From Lyophyllum atratum (Eukaryota; Basidiomycota; Agaricomycetes; Agaricales; Lyophyllaceae), in NCBI GenBank assembly GCA_014905825.1, contig JACGCN010000010.1:806001-870000 (forward strand): a stretch of 64,000 bases of DNA, in the 5' to 3' direction. Below the pieces are notes generated by a model. The model saw only the letters and a list, made by a program, of their open reading frames with translations. It was not told the DNA's origin and did no database searches. Position 1 is the first letter of the stretch, and every line of letters begins with the position of its first letter. The position numbers were made by a program, and so were the translations under genes. Positions 1 through 10,033 of the stretch are shown piece after piece.

Positions 1-1
1 C

Positions 2-319
2 TTACAATACCCACAGTTGATATATCTAAACGGTGTCCGATCCGATAATTTCAAGTTCCAGTGGGTTGCACTCGCCTACTCTCTGCCCAAGGCACTATAC
101 TTCTGGGGTCTTGCTGGGGTCACCCTCAACTGTCTTTTTGCGGTGACTGTCCTCACAACAGCTGGATGTTCCAATTGGATCTTATATTTCCTTGGACTCG
201 TTTGCTTCTGCCTCCTTGTCTTATTTGCGTTCCACGATGCAACGTCACGGAACAAGATCTTACGCCTTCCTAACTTTCGAAGGAGACGGGCGGTAGAGGA
301 CGAGACCTTGCCAGTATGA
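2..319 (+). CDS. 3' end of an unrecognised membrane protein (partial)
   Basis: The frame is open from the left edge of the window to a stop at 317-319, so only the C-terminal part is present. The visible part of about 105 residues holds two hydrophobic stretches long enough to span a membrane (around WGLAGVTLNCLFAVTVL and WILYFLGLVCFCLLVLFAF), followed by a short basic tail (NFRRRRA) that would face the cytosol by the positive-inside rule. I do not recognise the family. The hydrophobicity pattern and the clean stop suggest a real last exon, but the upstream gene lies outside the window. Confidence 0.5.
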   Translation, partial: LQYPQLIYLNGVRSDNFKFQWVALAYSLPKALYFWGLAGVTLNCLFAVTVLTTAGCSNWILYFLGLVCFCLLVLFAFHDATSRNKILRLPNFRRRRAVEDETLPV

Positions 320-701
320 GGTTTTCCGTTCGTCTGGACGTCTCAAGAAGAGGTATACCACCTATGTACAAATGTTTTAGGGAAGAGGGGGGGGGATGGA
401 CCTGACGGCGTCCCCAACTTTGTTTGCTGTATATACATTCAAGCAGCAAACAGGGGGGTCAACGTTAGCTCGATTCACTTCCTTGTATAGTTATGAACTG
501 TAATATCACTGTACTACGCTGCTGCGTTCGAGTTTGGAATTTGCTCAGAAGTAAGGTAGTCATTATCTCCTGAACGTTTCTTCGGCAGTGACTGGATGGA
601 TAGTAGGCTGCCCTGCGATGCTCGGGATCATGAGATATTCGCAATCAACAAGTGAGTGCTATAATCTCCACTTGATTATGATAGATATGCCTGGGGTCAC
701 T
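320..701. other. intergenic, no gene seen
   Basis: This stretch lies between the stops of two convergent genes, so it should hold both 3' UTRs. It contains a run of ten G near 386 and nothing else I can interpret. Confidence 0.5.
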
Positions 702-2820
702 CTACAAAGCACTCGGGTTGTCATTAAAATAATTCCCCTCCAGCGCTACTCTATCGTTCCACTCCCCTAGTTCCTTTACCACCTGCCCGAGCCCATACCG
801 CTGCAATACCTCGATGATCTCTGCTTCGTCGGAAACCCTCTGCTCCAGTAATCCTTCCTCCGGCACCGGAGGCAGCGTGCAGAACACCATTCGCGCAGCT
901 TCGACCTCTGTGATGTACGCTTCATGTGGTATGCGCGGGATGTACTCCTTCTCAAGCTCGATGATACGCTCGATGGAGCCGTGCTCGCGAATGAGCTTTA
1001 GAGCGCGTGCAGGACCAATGTTCTTAATGCGTTGGGAGAAGTCCGTGCCGAGGAGCAACGCAAAGTCGACGAAGGACGTACGGTCAAGCTGCAGCGCTGC
1101 GCGAATTTCGGCGCCAGAGACGACTGTGAGTGGCCCACTGCGATTCGTGAGATTGCGGACAAGCGGCGCCTCGTACACTAGAACGTCCTGCATAAAAAAC
1201 ATCGATCCCTTTCGGCGAGGAGAGGAAAGGCGGGAAACTCACGGTATCTTCGCTGACGACATAGTCCGCCAATCCGTTCAGAACCATTGACGACGCGAGG
1301 GCTTCCGCTTCGAATGCTCCGGATGATTCAAGACACGGTATGCCCATGGCTAGCAATATCTCCTTGGACTCGCGAAATGTCTGCTTGGTGGGGGGATTCA
1401 TCCGGCGCACGAACGATGCCGACATGATGTCGCTTGTGCGGGAGAGCTTCGCTAACGATAGCTCTGGCGGCTGCTCCGCTGGCGCCGCTGATGGTGCAGG
1501 TAGCTCTGGCGGCTGCTCCACTGGTGTCGTAGATGGTGTTCCTTCACTTGCAACCGAAGGGTCCAGGAATCTGTTCCAGAACTTGCCCTCCTCGAGTATG
1601 AGCTGGTGCTGCGCTTTGGTCATGACAATTTCTGTCTGAATCTCTGTAGCTCCAGCATCTGTGACCGGTGGTTGGGATGCGTCGGGAGGGACGGCGAGCG
1701 AAGCGAGTTTTGATATGCTTTGGCGATACTCACGGTACAGTAGCGCTAATCGATTCAATACATCCTCGTCAGCAGTTGTAGATTGGGTACTAAGGGATGG
1801 TGGCATTTCTTCCTGTATTGGTTGATGCAGCTCATGCATATGAATAGGCGAGACATGGGTGTAGATATCAGGCTCAGTGGGAAGGGGTAAGTAAACCGAA
1901 TCTGAGGAGTAGGGCGGTGTTGTATATTGGAACCATGGGTGGTCTGGCGGTATGTAATCGGTCGGATCCTCTGGTGACGACGTGAATGGCTCTCGGGGAG
2001 TGGAATGCGTATCATCCGTGGCAGAAAATGGGCCGAGGCGCGCGTCTTCTAAGGTAGATTGGAGCTCCTCATCCGTTATGAATTCAGATGTGAAAATGTC
2101 ATCGTCAAGTGGGAGGTGCGGACATGCAGGGCCTTCCAACCTGTCAGGGGGTTTCTTGGAAGGTTCCACCAGTCCGAGTGTATCGAAAACCCCAGATGGT
2201 ATCATGCCTCTGACATCGTTCTCAGCATTCAGCTGGCGCAATTTGCTCGCAACTCGCTCGCGCGCACTGCTCTCGAGGGCTTGAAATCGGCGAAACATGG
2301 TGGATAGCTTCCGCAGACGTTTCGACCGATCCTGTTCCACCACTCCGCGCGCCGCCGTTTTGCGTCGTACCTCTTTTCTTCGCTTCATCTGTCAGAACCG
2401 GGTTATGAGCAATATAACAACCATGCATGAGTGACGTGAATGACCTCAGGGCCTTTAGCAATATTTCGTTGTTTGCCGTCAAAGACACAGACAGCCTCAA
2501 CTCCAGCCTCCTGCAACTCTTTAACAAGTCTGTACCACCCCAGCACATGACGGAAACGGTGTGGCGCCGGCGCAAAATGAAATCTCGTCGTGATGAGGGT
2601 GCCATCGCTGTCGTAGTAGCGCTATGAGAGATGGGGAGGCCGGGATGTGTGAAATTTCGCGTACATGACGACTTTCTTGCCAGCTAGACCTTGAAGACGA
2701 CTTGGAAGGAGCCTAATAACTTCTGGACTGCCATCTTAGTCAGTGTAGCCCCTCTGGCACCATAATGCAACATACATACCAAGTCTTTTGAAGGAAAGGT
2801 GTGAGTCCCAAGACCCCCAT
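702..2820 (-). CDS. XPG/Rad2-family structure-specific nuclease
   Basis: Exons on the minus strand are 2780-2820, 2665-2727, 2445-2607, 1243-2388 and 702-1187, giving 632 residues; introns are 52-57 bp with GT-AG ends. The start MGVLGLTPFLQ is the classical XPG N-domain opening. VVIDGTL and CVFDGK supply the N-domain acidic residues. After a roughly 215-residue low-complexity spacer rich in Pro, Ser and acidic residues comes the XPG-I domain: GIPCLESSGAFEAEALA with the paired catalytic Glu, then SEDTDVL with the metal-binding Asp pair. A helix-hairpin-helix follows (LLGTDFS..IKNIGPARALKLI). The family cuts flaps, bubbles or junctions in DNA repair. The long spacer resembles Rad2/XPG more than FEN1, but its length differs from yeast Rad2, so I do not give a symbol. 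It could be a basidiomycete-specific paralogue. Confidence 0.9.
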
Positions 2821-3488
2821 AGGTGGCGGTGTGACAAAAAATGAATGCCATGTTTGGATACAGTCAGATGATCGGGAGTTCAGCAGTCTTCTCCAACTCC
2901 AGAGCTCCAAGGCTCAAGCGCTCATGATTGATCAGGGACTGGTCAGATTTTTGGGTAAACATATACTCTTGCGATTGAATCCACTCGTTATATCTTTGAC
3001 ATTGGGTATATAAGCACTCGACAAATAGAACGGTACAAAATATTAATAGTGCCTAAGGGCATTATACAACTCTAGGTGTAGGGGTGGTAAAGTAGGGAAC
3101 GGCATTATTTGCTCCGGGTCCGGGCAGAGGGAGACTCAGATGCTGTTGTAGAATTGATTCAGCCCAGTGGACGTGATCATGTATGAGGGTCGAGTAGTCT
3201 AAGTAAGGTGATCATCATTGGGGGCGGTCTTAAAATTGTTGCATACTTGATCGTCTTCGTCAGAGCCCAGCCTTCGTCATAAAGGCCTACATGCTCAGAG
3301 TACGCAGGTACAGTGTATGCACAATAGATTACAGATCGCGTAGCATTGTACATTTCACGACTGTCCTATCAGCTTGGGATTTGAAAGCCACAAGTATCGT
3401 AAAAGACATCTCCAATACGTCGTACGATCGTGACAAGGTTAGATCCCATGAGCGTCGAAATGCGTGATCTTCACGAGGGAAAAGCAAA
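2821..3488. other. intergenic, promoter side of the XPG-family gene
   Basis: No ORF here looks like a gene. It should contain the promoter of the minus-strand nuclease gene and the 3' UTR of the next minus-strand gene. I see no strong motif. Confidence 0.4.
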
Positions 3489-4334
3489 TCAGATGCCAAC
3501 AAGTCCAGTGAGCGCAGCTAGGGCAGTCTTGATCTGAGTGACAAATTGGTTCAGTTGCTGGCGGGTCTTGTCTGCATGATTAATCGATGTTGGGAGAGAA
3601 AATCAGTGACAAGACACGCGTGTAGAATGGGCCGAAGACAATGAGCAATAAGCAGAGATTGAGCAAGGTAACCGTCAGCGATCAACGCGTGTCTTCGAAG
3701 CGAGGAGAGCAAGTTGAACCACATCACGGCGCGCGATAGAGAAGGTGAAGGGAGTGGTGCCTACCAACGATTCCAATACACAAAGGAGACAATTGGGGAG
3801 GTGACAGAGACATGCCTTGTTCTTTTTCCGTCTCCATAACCAGAACGATCTTCTGTTCGATGGTCTGCGCCGCAAGAGAACTTTCGTGCTTTGGACGTGT
3901 CGAAGCCCACGCATGTGTCTCGAGGATAGCGTTGACGAGCATCGAGCTCAGTTCTGGTTACACAAAAGAAGGTAAACTGTTAGATAATGGGATGACTTCG
4001 GGTGTTGGGGCACGAGGATGTGTATATATGCGGTGTGCTTGGTGTTCATAGTCTCGCCGATTTGAGGCAACGCACCTCGTTCAAAAACGAGGTCTCGGTT
4101 CAGTTCGTTATTGAACGGCGTCACAATACATGCTTGATGATCAAAAGGTGGAAAAGTTTCGCCAATGATATCAGAAAGTGGCCGATTTTGAAAATTCTGG
4201 CTCGAGAAGACTGGTGTCTGGGTGTTTTTCACGGTAGGGAGTGGAGAGATTTGCTTCGGAGGGCTCGACGAGATTGGTGACGAGACTGTGTCACTGTGCA
4301 TGTTGGGCTTGCTAGCCGTCGGAGACGAGGTCAT
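3489..4334 (-). CDS. small hypothetical protein, three exons
   Basis: Predicted exons are 4076-4334, 3765-3953 and 3489-3571, 176 residues in total. The joins keep frame, and both introns (122 and 193 bp) have GT-AG ends; a CTAAC branch-like site precedes the first acceptor. The N-terminal 60 residues are Ser/Pro/Thr-rich and probably disordered. The rest is predicted helical, ends in a mildly hydrophobic helix (QIKTALAALTGLVGI), and contains a Glu/Lys-rich segment. I do not recognise the family. Its start codon is 189 bp from that of coatomer alpha, so the two probably share a promoter. The second intron is long for this genome and could hide another small exon. Confidence 0.55.
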
Positions 4335-4523
4335 GGTGGATGCCAGTGAGGGGGTAATTTGGGCACAGCCACCAGCAAACGTGACCTTTCATCCAACTCC
4401 CACGTCGACAAGCCACGTCTGTCCGTCCTTGAAGCGCGTTCAGGGCGTACTTTACTTTCTCTGTATCATTCAGCCTCGTCGACGCCATATTCTACGACCC
4501 AGCGCCCCTAAAATTTGCCGAGC

Positions 4524-7500
4524 ATGTCTGTTATGCTCACCAAGTTTGAGTCGAAAAGCAACCGCGTAAAGGGTATGCCTTAATCTTTTGCACAGGTGCT
4601 CGGCTCTAATTGCCTTTTGGTTATCAGGGCTTGCTTTTCATCCGACTCAGCCGTTATTGGCCGCTGCGCTGCACAATGGAAGTGTGCAGTTGTGGAATTA
4701 CCGCATGGGTGTCTTGGTGGACAGATTTGAAGAACACGAAGGTGCGCATCCCGTGCAGCATCTACCAGCGAACTGCGCTTATCTTGCCAACAGGACCTGT
4801 GAGAGGCGTTGCTATTCATCCGAGCCGGGCTCTGCTAGTGACCGGAGGGGATGACTACAAAATCAAAGTCTGGGGTTAGTCCAATCAGCATGCCTTCAGG
4901 ACCCTGTAGCTAACAAGTAAACCAGATATCCGACCTCAAAACAGACGCTGCCTTTTCACTCTCCACGGCCATCTAGATTATGTCCGTACCGTGCAGTTCC
5001 ACCATGAAATGCCCTGGATCGTGAGTTGCTATCAATCTGATATCTGCTTGACGTCCTACCCTCTACCCACAGATTTCCTGCTCTGACGACCAAACGATCC
5101 GCATCTGGAACAGCACCTCGCGTAATTGCATCGCAGTACTCACCGGCCACTCACACTACGTCATGTCCGCCCAGTTCCACCCCAAGGAGGACCTTGTCGT
5201 CTCCGCGTCGATGGACCAAACTGTCCGGGTATGGGACATCTCGGGCCTCCGCAAAGGTTCACCCAACTCCGGCGGTGGCCCCGGTGGTCACGCAGGCGGC
5301 GGAAGCGGCGGCCCAGGTACCTTCGAAACCTTCGACTCATTTTCGACCGTCAAGTACGTTCTCGAAGGCCATGACCGCGGCGTTAACTATGCCATGTTCC
5401 ACCCCACCCTCCCCCTTATTATCTCTGCCGCCGACGATCGCGTCATCAAGATCTGGCGCATGAGTGAGACGAAGGCATGGGAGGTTGACTCATGTCGCGG
5501 ACATTTCAACAATGTTTCCAATGCACTCTTCCATCCTAAGCATGAGCTTATCGTGTCTTGTGGTGAAGACAAGACTGTCCGTGTTTGGGACCTTGCCAAG
5601 CGTACTGCGATTCAGACATTCAGGCGCGAGCACGACCGTTTCTGGATCCTCGCGGCGCACCCGAACCTCAATCTCTTCGCGGCGGGTCACGACTCCGGTC
5701 TCATCGTGTTTAAACTCGAGCGCGAGCGCCCTGCTTTCTCCGTCCACCAAGACACACTCTACTACGTGCGCGACAAATATGTGCGGTCATATGACTTCAA
5801 CACAGGTGCGGATATCGGGCTGCTTAGCGTGCGCAAATTCGGGAGCCCATACGTCCCCCCGCGCACATTGAGCTTCAACCCCGCTGAACGGGCAGTGATC
5901 TTGACCATCAGCTCGGACAATGGACTTTACGAGTTGACGAGTCTACCGCAGCAGGCGCAGGGGGATGTGAAGGACTCGAGTGTCGATGGTAAGAAGGGCA
6001 ATGGGCAGAGTGCGATCTTCGTCGCGAGGAACAGATTCGCGGTCCTGAACAAGGCGACTCAGGTATGCTCCGATTTGTACATTGTGAGGCGCTCACGTTG
6101 ATGGTTGCGTGGGATAGATCATTGAAGTCCGGGACCTTGCCAACTCCGTGGTCAAAACGATCAAACCCCCTGTACAGACGAACGAAATCTTCTATGGCGG
6201 GACGGCCAGCTTAATTCTCAGCTCGACTACCTCGGTCGTCCTCTATGACATTCAGCAGCAAAAGACTATCGCAGAGCTCAACAGCCCTCCCGTTAAATAC
6301 GTTATCTGGAGCGGCGATGGCGCCCTAGTTGCTTTGATGAGCAAGCATAGTATGTTCACATTCTTACTTTCAAATTGGGTTGGACCTCACATGTCGATGT
6401 AGCCATCACAATCGCAAATAAGACGTTCTCGACCAGCAGCCTTGTTCACGAGACGATCCGCATCAAGTCTGGAGCATGGGACGATTCAGGCGTATTCATC
6501 TACTCCACCCTCAACCACGTCAAATACTGTCTTCCTCAAGGGTACACCAGCTCTAAAATCGTTCTTCATGTCACTTACCCTCATCGTCAGCGACCACGGC
6601 GTGATCTGCACCCTCGACAACCCTGTCTACCTCACCCGCGTGAAGGGCAAAACTGTTCACTGCCTTGACCGTTCTGCCCGCCCCCGTACCATCACCTTCG
6701 ATCCGACAGAGTACCGTTTCAAGCTCGCACTACTCCGCAACAACTACGAGGAAATGTTGTACATCATCCGGACCTCGACTCTCCTTGGCCAGAGCATCAT
6801 CGCATACCTACAGCAGAAAGGATTCCCCGAGGTGAGTGATCTTGTGTTGATTACATTGATTGGACTTGTCCTCACTGCCTTATCGACAGATTGCATTGCA
6901 TTTCGTGCAAGATACCAACACGCGATTTGAGCTCGCGATTGAATGTGGGAACTTGGATGTGGCGATGGAGACCGCAAAGGAAATTGATCGTGCAGAGTGC
7001 TGGGAAAGGCTGGCGCAGCAGGCGCTGAAGCAGGGCAACCACAAGGTCAGTACACCAACAAAATTCTATCTTGGTCATCTAGGTCAACGAATGCAACTTC
7101 AGATTGTCGAGAAGGCATATCAACAGACGAAGAATTTCGACAAACTTTCGTTTTTATACCTCGCAACAGGAAGCACAGACAAGTTGTCGAAGATGCAGAA
7201 GATCGCCGATGCCCGTGGTGACCCCATGTCCCGGTTCCACAACGCCCTTTATGCTGGTGATGTGCAGGGGAGAATATCCGTCATGCGGGATGTGGGACTG
7301 TGTAAGCATCCTGTGCCATCTAATCATGCCCTGTAACGCGGTCTAATCTTCCCACTTCAGACCCTCTCGCCTATCTTACGGCCAAAACCAACGGCTTGGA
7401 TGAGGTGGCTGAGGAGATCCTGGAAGCTGCTGGACTGACTGAAGCAGACATCGACGACGTCCCAACCTTCGCCGCATCGAGCCTGAAGCCGCCGCCCATC

Positions 7501-8912
7501 GTGACTCCCGCGACTAATCTGAACTGGCCCTCTCTCCCCGCAGCCGAGAACTTCTTCGATCGGGCCCTGGCAGATGGAAACCTCGAGGGCGGCGTCGAGC
7601 CTGCATATGTCAATGGTGACGCGGCGGCGGGCGCAGCCACGTCGGCGCTGGACGCATGGGCGAGGGATGAGGAGATCCATGAGGAGATTAATCCTGAGGA
7701 GGGTGGTTGGGAGCTCGAAGTAGAGGGAGACGACTTTGCGGACTCGGCCCCAGCTGAGGAGCTTGTTGATGAGGAGGAAGAGTTGGGCGCTGGGGCGACG
7801 CCTGGGGTCAGTGAGACGGAGCTCTGGGTCCGAAATTCGCCATTGGCGGCCGATCATGTTGCTGCTGGATCGTTTGAGACAGCCATGCAGGTGAGGGTCT
7901 CTGATTGTGAATGGTGAACGATGACCAAAGCTTCATTTTTCTCCGTCCAGCTTCTCAACCGTCAATTTGGTATTATCAACTTTGCCCTCCTCAAGCCCAC
8001 CTTCATCTCCACGTACCGTTCTTCGCATACATACCTGACACCAGTCGCCTCCTTGCCGCCATTGCACCTTCATGTGCGGCGCAACCCCACCGAATCAGCG
8101 CCCAGTCGCGTTCTTCCTGTGGCTGCCCGCTCGCTGCAATCCGTGCGCTCGGAACTTGCTGAAGGATACCGCGCTGTCTCTGGCAACAGGCTGACGGAGG
8201 CACAAGCTACCTTCCGCTCTGTCCTCACCGCCCTTCTTTTGGTTGTGCTCTCGTCCGATGACGAGGCCAAGCTGGTGGGTGCAAACTTTTTGCTTGTTCT
8301 CATCATATTCTGATACAAACCTTTCATAACGTAGTGGCGAGATACTGTGACAGCCGCACGGGAGTACTTGCTTGGTGTCTCGATCGAGCTGGAGAGGCGA
8401 CGCGTAGCAGAAGCTGAGCCCGACAACATCCGCCGTAACCTTGAGCTCGCCGCGTACTTTACACAATGCGAGCTGCAACCACCTCATATGCAGATTGCCC
8501 TGCGCAGTGCCACCAATGTCTTCGCCAAAGCCAATAACCAGGCGCATGCAGCACGATTTGCGAAGCGGCTCCTTGAACTCAAGCCGGATCCGAAAATCGT
8601 CGCGGTGGTGAGTGCTACCCCGTTGTTCATCTATTCTGAGATATCCTAACAATGTCGTTTGTACTACAGGCCCGCCAACGGATTGCAGCAGGCGACCGCA
8701 ACCCGCGTAACGCAGTGGAGGTGTCCTACGACGAGTTTACACCGTTCGAGATCTGCGCCGCGACGTACACTCCGATATATAAGGGCTCGCTATCAGTGCA
8801 CTGCCCGTACACGGACGCGTCGTACTTGCCGCAGTTCAAGGGCAGCCTTGACCCCCTTACTCAACTTACAGAGATCGGGGCGCCGGCAGCGGGATTGCCA
8901 GCGTCGTGGTGA
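4524..8912 (+). CDS. COP1: coatomer subunit alpha (COPI coat)
   Basis: Fourteen exons: 4524-4572, 4628-4741, 4794-4874, 4926-5020, 5073-6062, 6118-6349, 6403-6541, 6591-6831, 6890-7045, 7103-7301, 7361-7890, 7951-8274, 8335-8607, 8670-8912. They sum to 1,221 residues, the usual length of the family. The N-terminus ([14 protein letters not shown] after a three-residue extension) and the six or so WD40 repeats with GHSHYVM, QTVRVWD and KTVRVWD motifs are diagnostic. A coatomer WD-associated region follows ([14 protein letters not shown]), then an acidic linker around residue 900 and the C-terminal COPI domain that binds epsilon-COP. Alpha-COP forms the outer COPI cage with beta-prime and epsilon and recognises KKxx cargo tails for Golgi-to-ER transport. 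Either of two in-frame ATGs (4524 or 4533) could serve; the second matches other species better. Confidence 0.97.
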
Positions 8913-9618
8913 GGACTGGAGTTGTGACATAACTTTTTATAATTGTTAGATTTGTTTCTGAGGCCAAAAAATAGCATTCTGGTATGGAAGACATTATGTA
9001 GGATGTTAGATCCTGATTGAGGTCTTCGAACTTCGAAGGGCGACTAGCTGGAGATGATCATGAGGTGGGAGATATAACTAGCGGTTAACCGGGAATCGAA
9101 GGGCAAAGCTTCACCGACTTTTAAGCTGCGCGAGGCCTCAAGTGACACAGTATCGATGGTGATGTCCACTAAGTACGGTACATTTGCTTGTTATAAGGAG
9201 CTAATAGGCTAATGGTGTATTTGACTCGGCGTCCAGCGATACTGAAAAGCTGATATCAATAACGCCGTTCCCGTGGTTGGAGACAAACCAAAGACAAACT
9301 CACGCTCTCAGATCTGAAGGACTGCCAAACAACCAGCATTTACGACAGCACCAGCAGCTGCATATCAGTAATATCCCGGTCATAATGTATCATGGCCTTA
9401 TTACTTCAGTATGGATTCAGATGGGTGCGATTTTACGATTCCGCAGAAAACCCGTTGACTTAAAAACACAGCCAATTGACACCCTCAAATTCCTCAGCAT
9501 CTAAGGAAATGGCTACCCCGCAGGATATTTCAAGGAATGGTTTCCGTAGCGGCACTGGTCAGTGGTCAGCGCTAGCAATGGTACTGAGTAAAATGATAGA
9601 TGTGCGACCAAAAAAAAA
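8913..9618. other. intergenic
   Basis: This is the 3' flank of coatomer alpha up to the tRNA-Asp gene. No coding signal was seen. The run of A at 9610-9618 belongs to the tRNA, as its Pol III terminator. Confidence 0.4.
9610..9618 (-). terminator. Pol III terminator of tRNA-Asp
   Basis: A run of nine T on the minus strand directly follows the discriminator base of the tRNA, as expected for RNA polymerase III termination. Confidence 0.8.
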
Positions 9619-9711
9619 CTCTCTGCCTGGGAGTCGAACCCAGCTTTCGCGCGCACCGATTCTTTATACAGCTATGACAAGCGCGTGTACTAACCGATAT
9701 ACTAGCAAAGA
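9619..9711 (-). tRNA. tRNA-Asp (GTC) with an intron of about 20 nt
   Basis: The minus strand folds as a tRNA. The acceptor arm pairs TCTTTGC with GCAGAGA with one G-T pair, and the discriminator is G as in eukaryotic tRNA-Asp. The D arm is GTAT/GTAC, the anticodon stem CGCGC/GCGCG, and the T arm CTGGG-TTCGACT-CCCAG. The loop reads TTGTCA, giving anticodon GTC, and is interrupted after A37 by 19-21 nt, the standard position for an intron removed by the tRNA endonuclease. Whether the second or first GCGCG is used in the stem shifts the intron end by 2 nt. Confidence 0.88.
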
Positions 9712-10033
9712 CTTCATCGCTGTTGCTACAAGGTGAAATAGACATGTAGGAACGTAATCAAAACTGGAAATGCTGAACCATACGAGTATCATTCCAGTCA
9801 ACGGCCCCAATCTCTAGCTCAGCGAACACGTTCAGTATGCACATTCCGCACATGATCTGAATTTTGAGATAAAGTACTAGTAGAAGCAGTGAGCAACAAG
9901 TGGCGCCTCCTCAGGCTCAAAGTTGAACTGCCCAAAGCGGAGAACCGCGTTGGCGAGTCATGTGACGCGATAGCCTGATCGCGTCGAAATCTTGATTTGA
10001 ACAACCGTGAACAGGGTGCCGCCGTCGTTTGGA
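9712..10033. other. intergenic between tRNA-Asp and the LIM-protein gene
   Basis: This should hold the 5' flank of both genes, which are divergent. No ORF with a credible start was seen. The LIM gene may have an unrecognised upstream non-coding exon here, since an AG acceptor-like site lies just before its frame at about 10014. Confidence 0.35.

Noticed and set aside
814..1290. 158-codon plus-strand ORF
   Set aside because: Exact antisense of the XPG-I region, whose conserved catalytic motifs establish the minus strand as coding.
10007..10033. GTG start for the LIM-protein gene
   Set aside because: Eukaryotic genes rarely start at GTG; an ATG follows nine codons later in the same frame.
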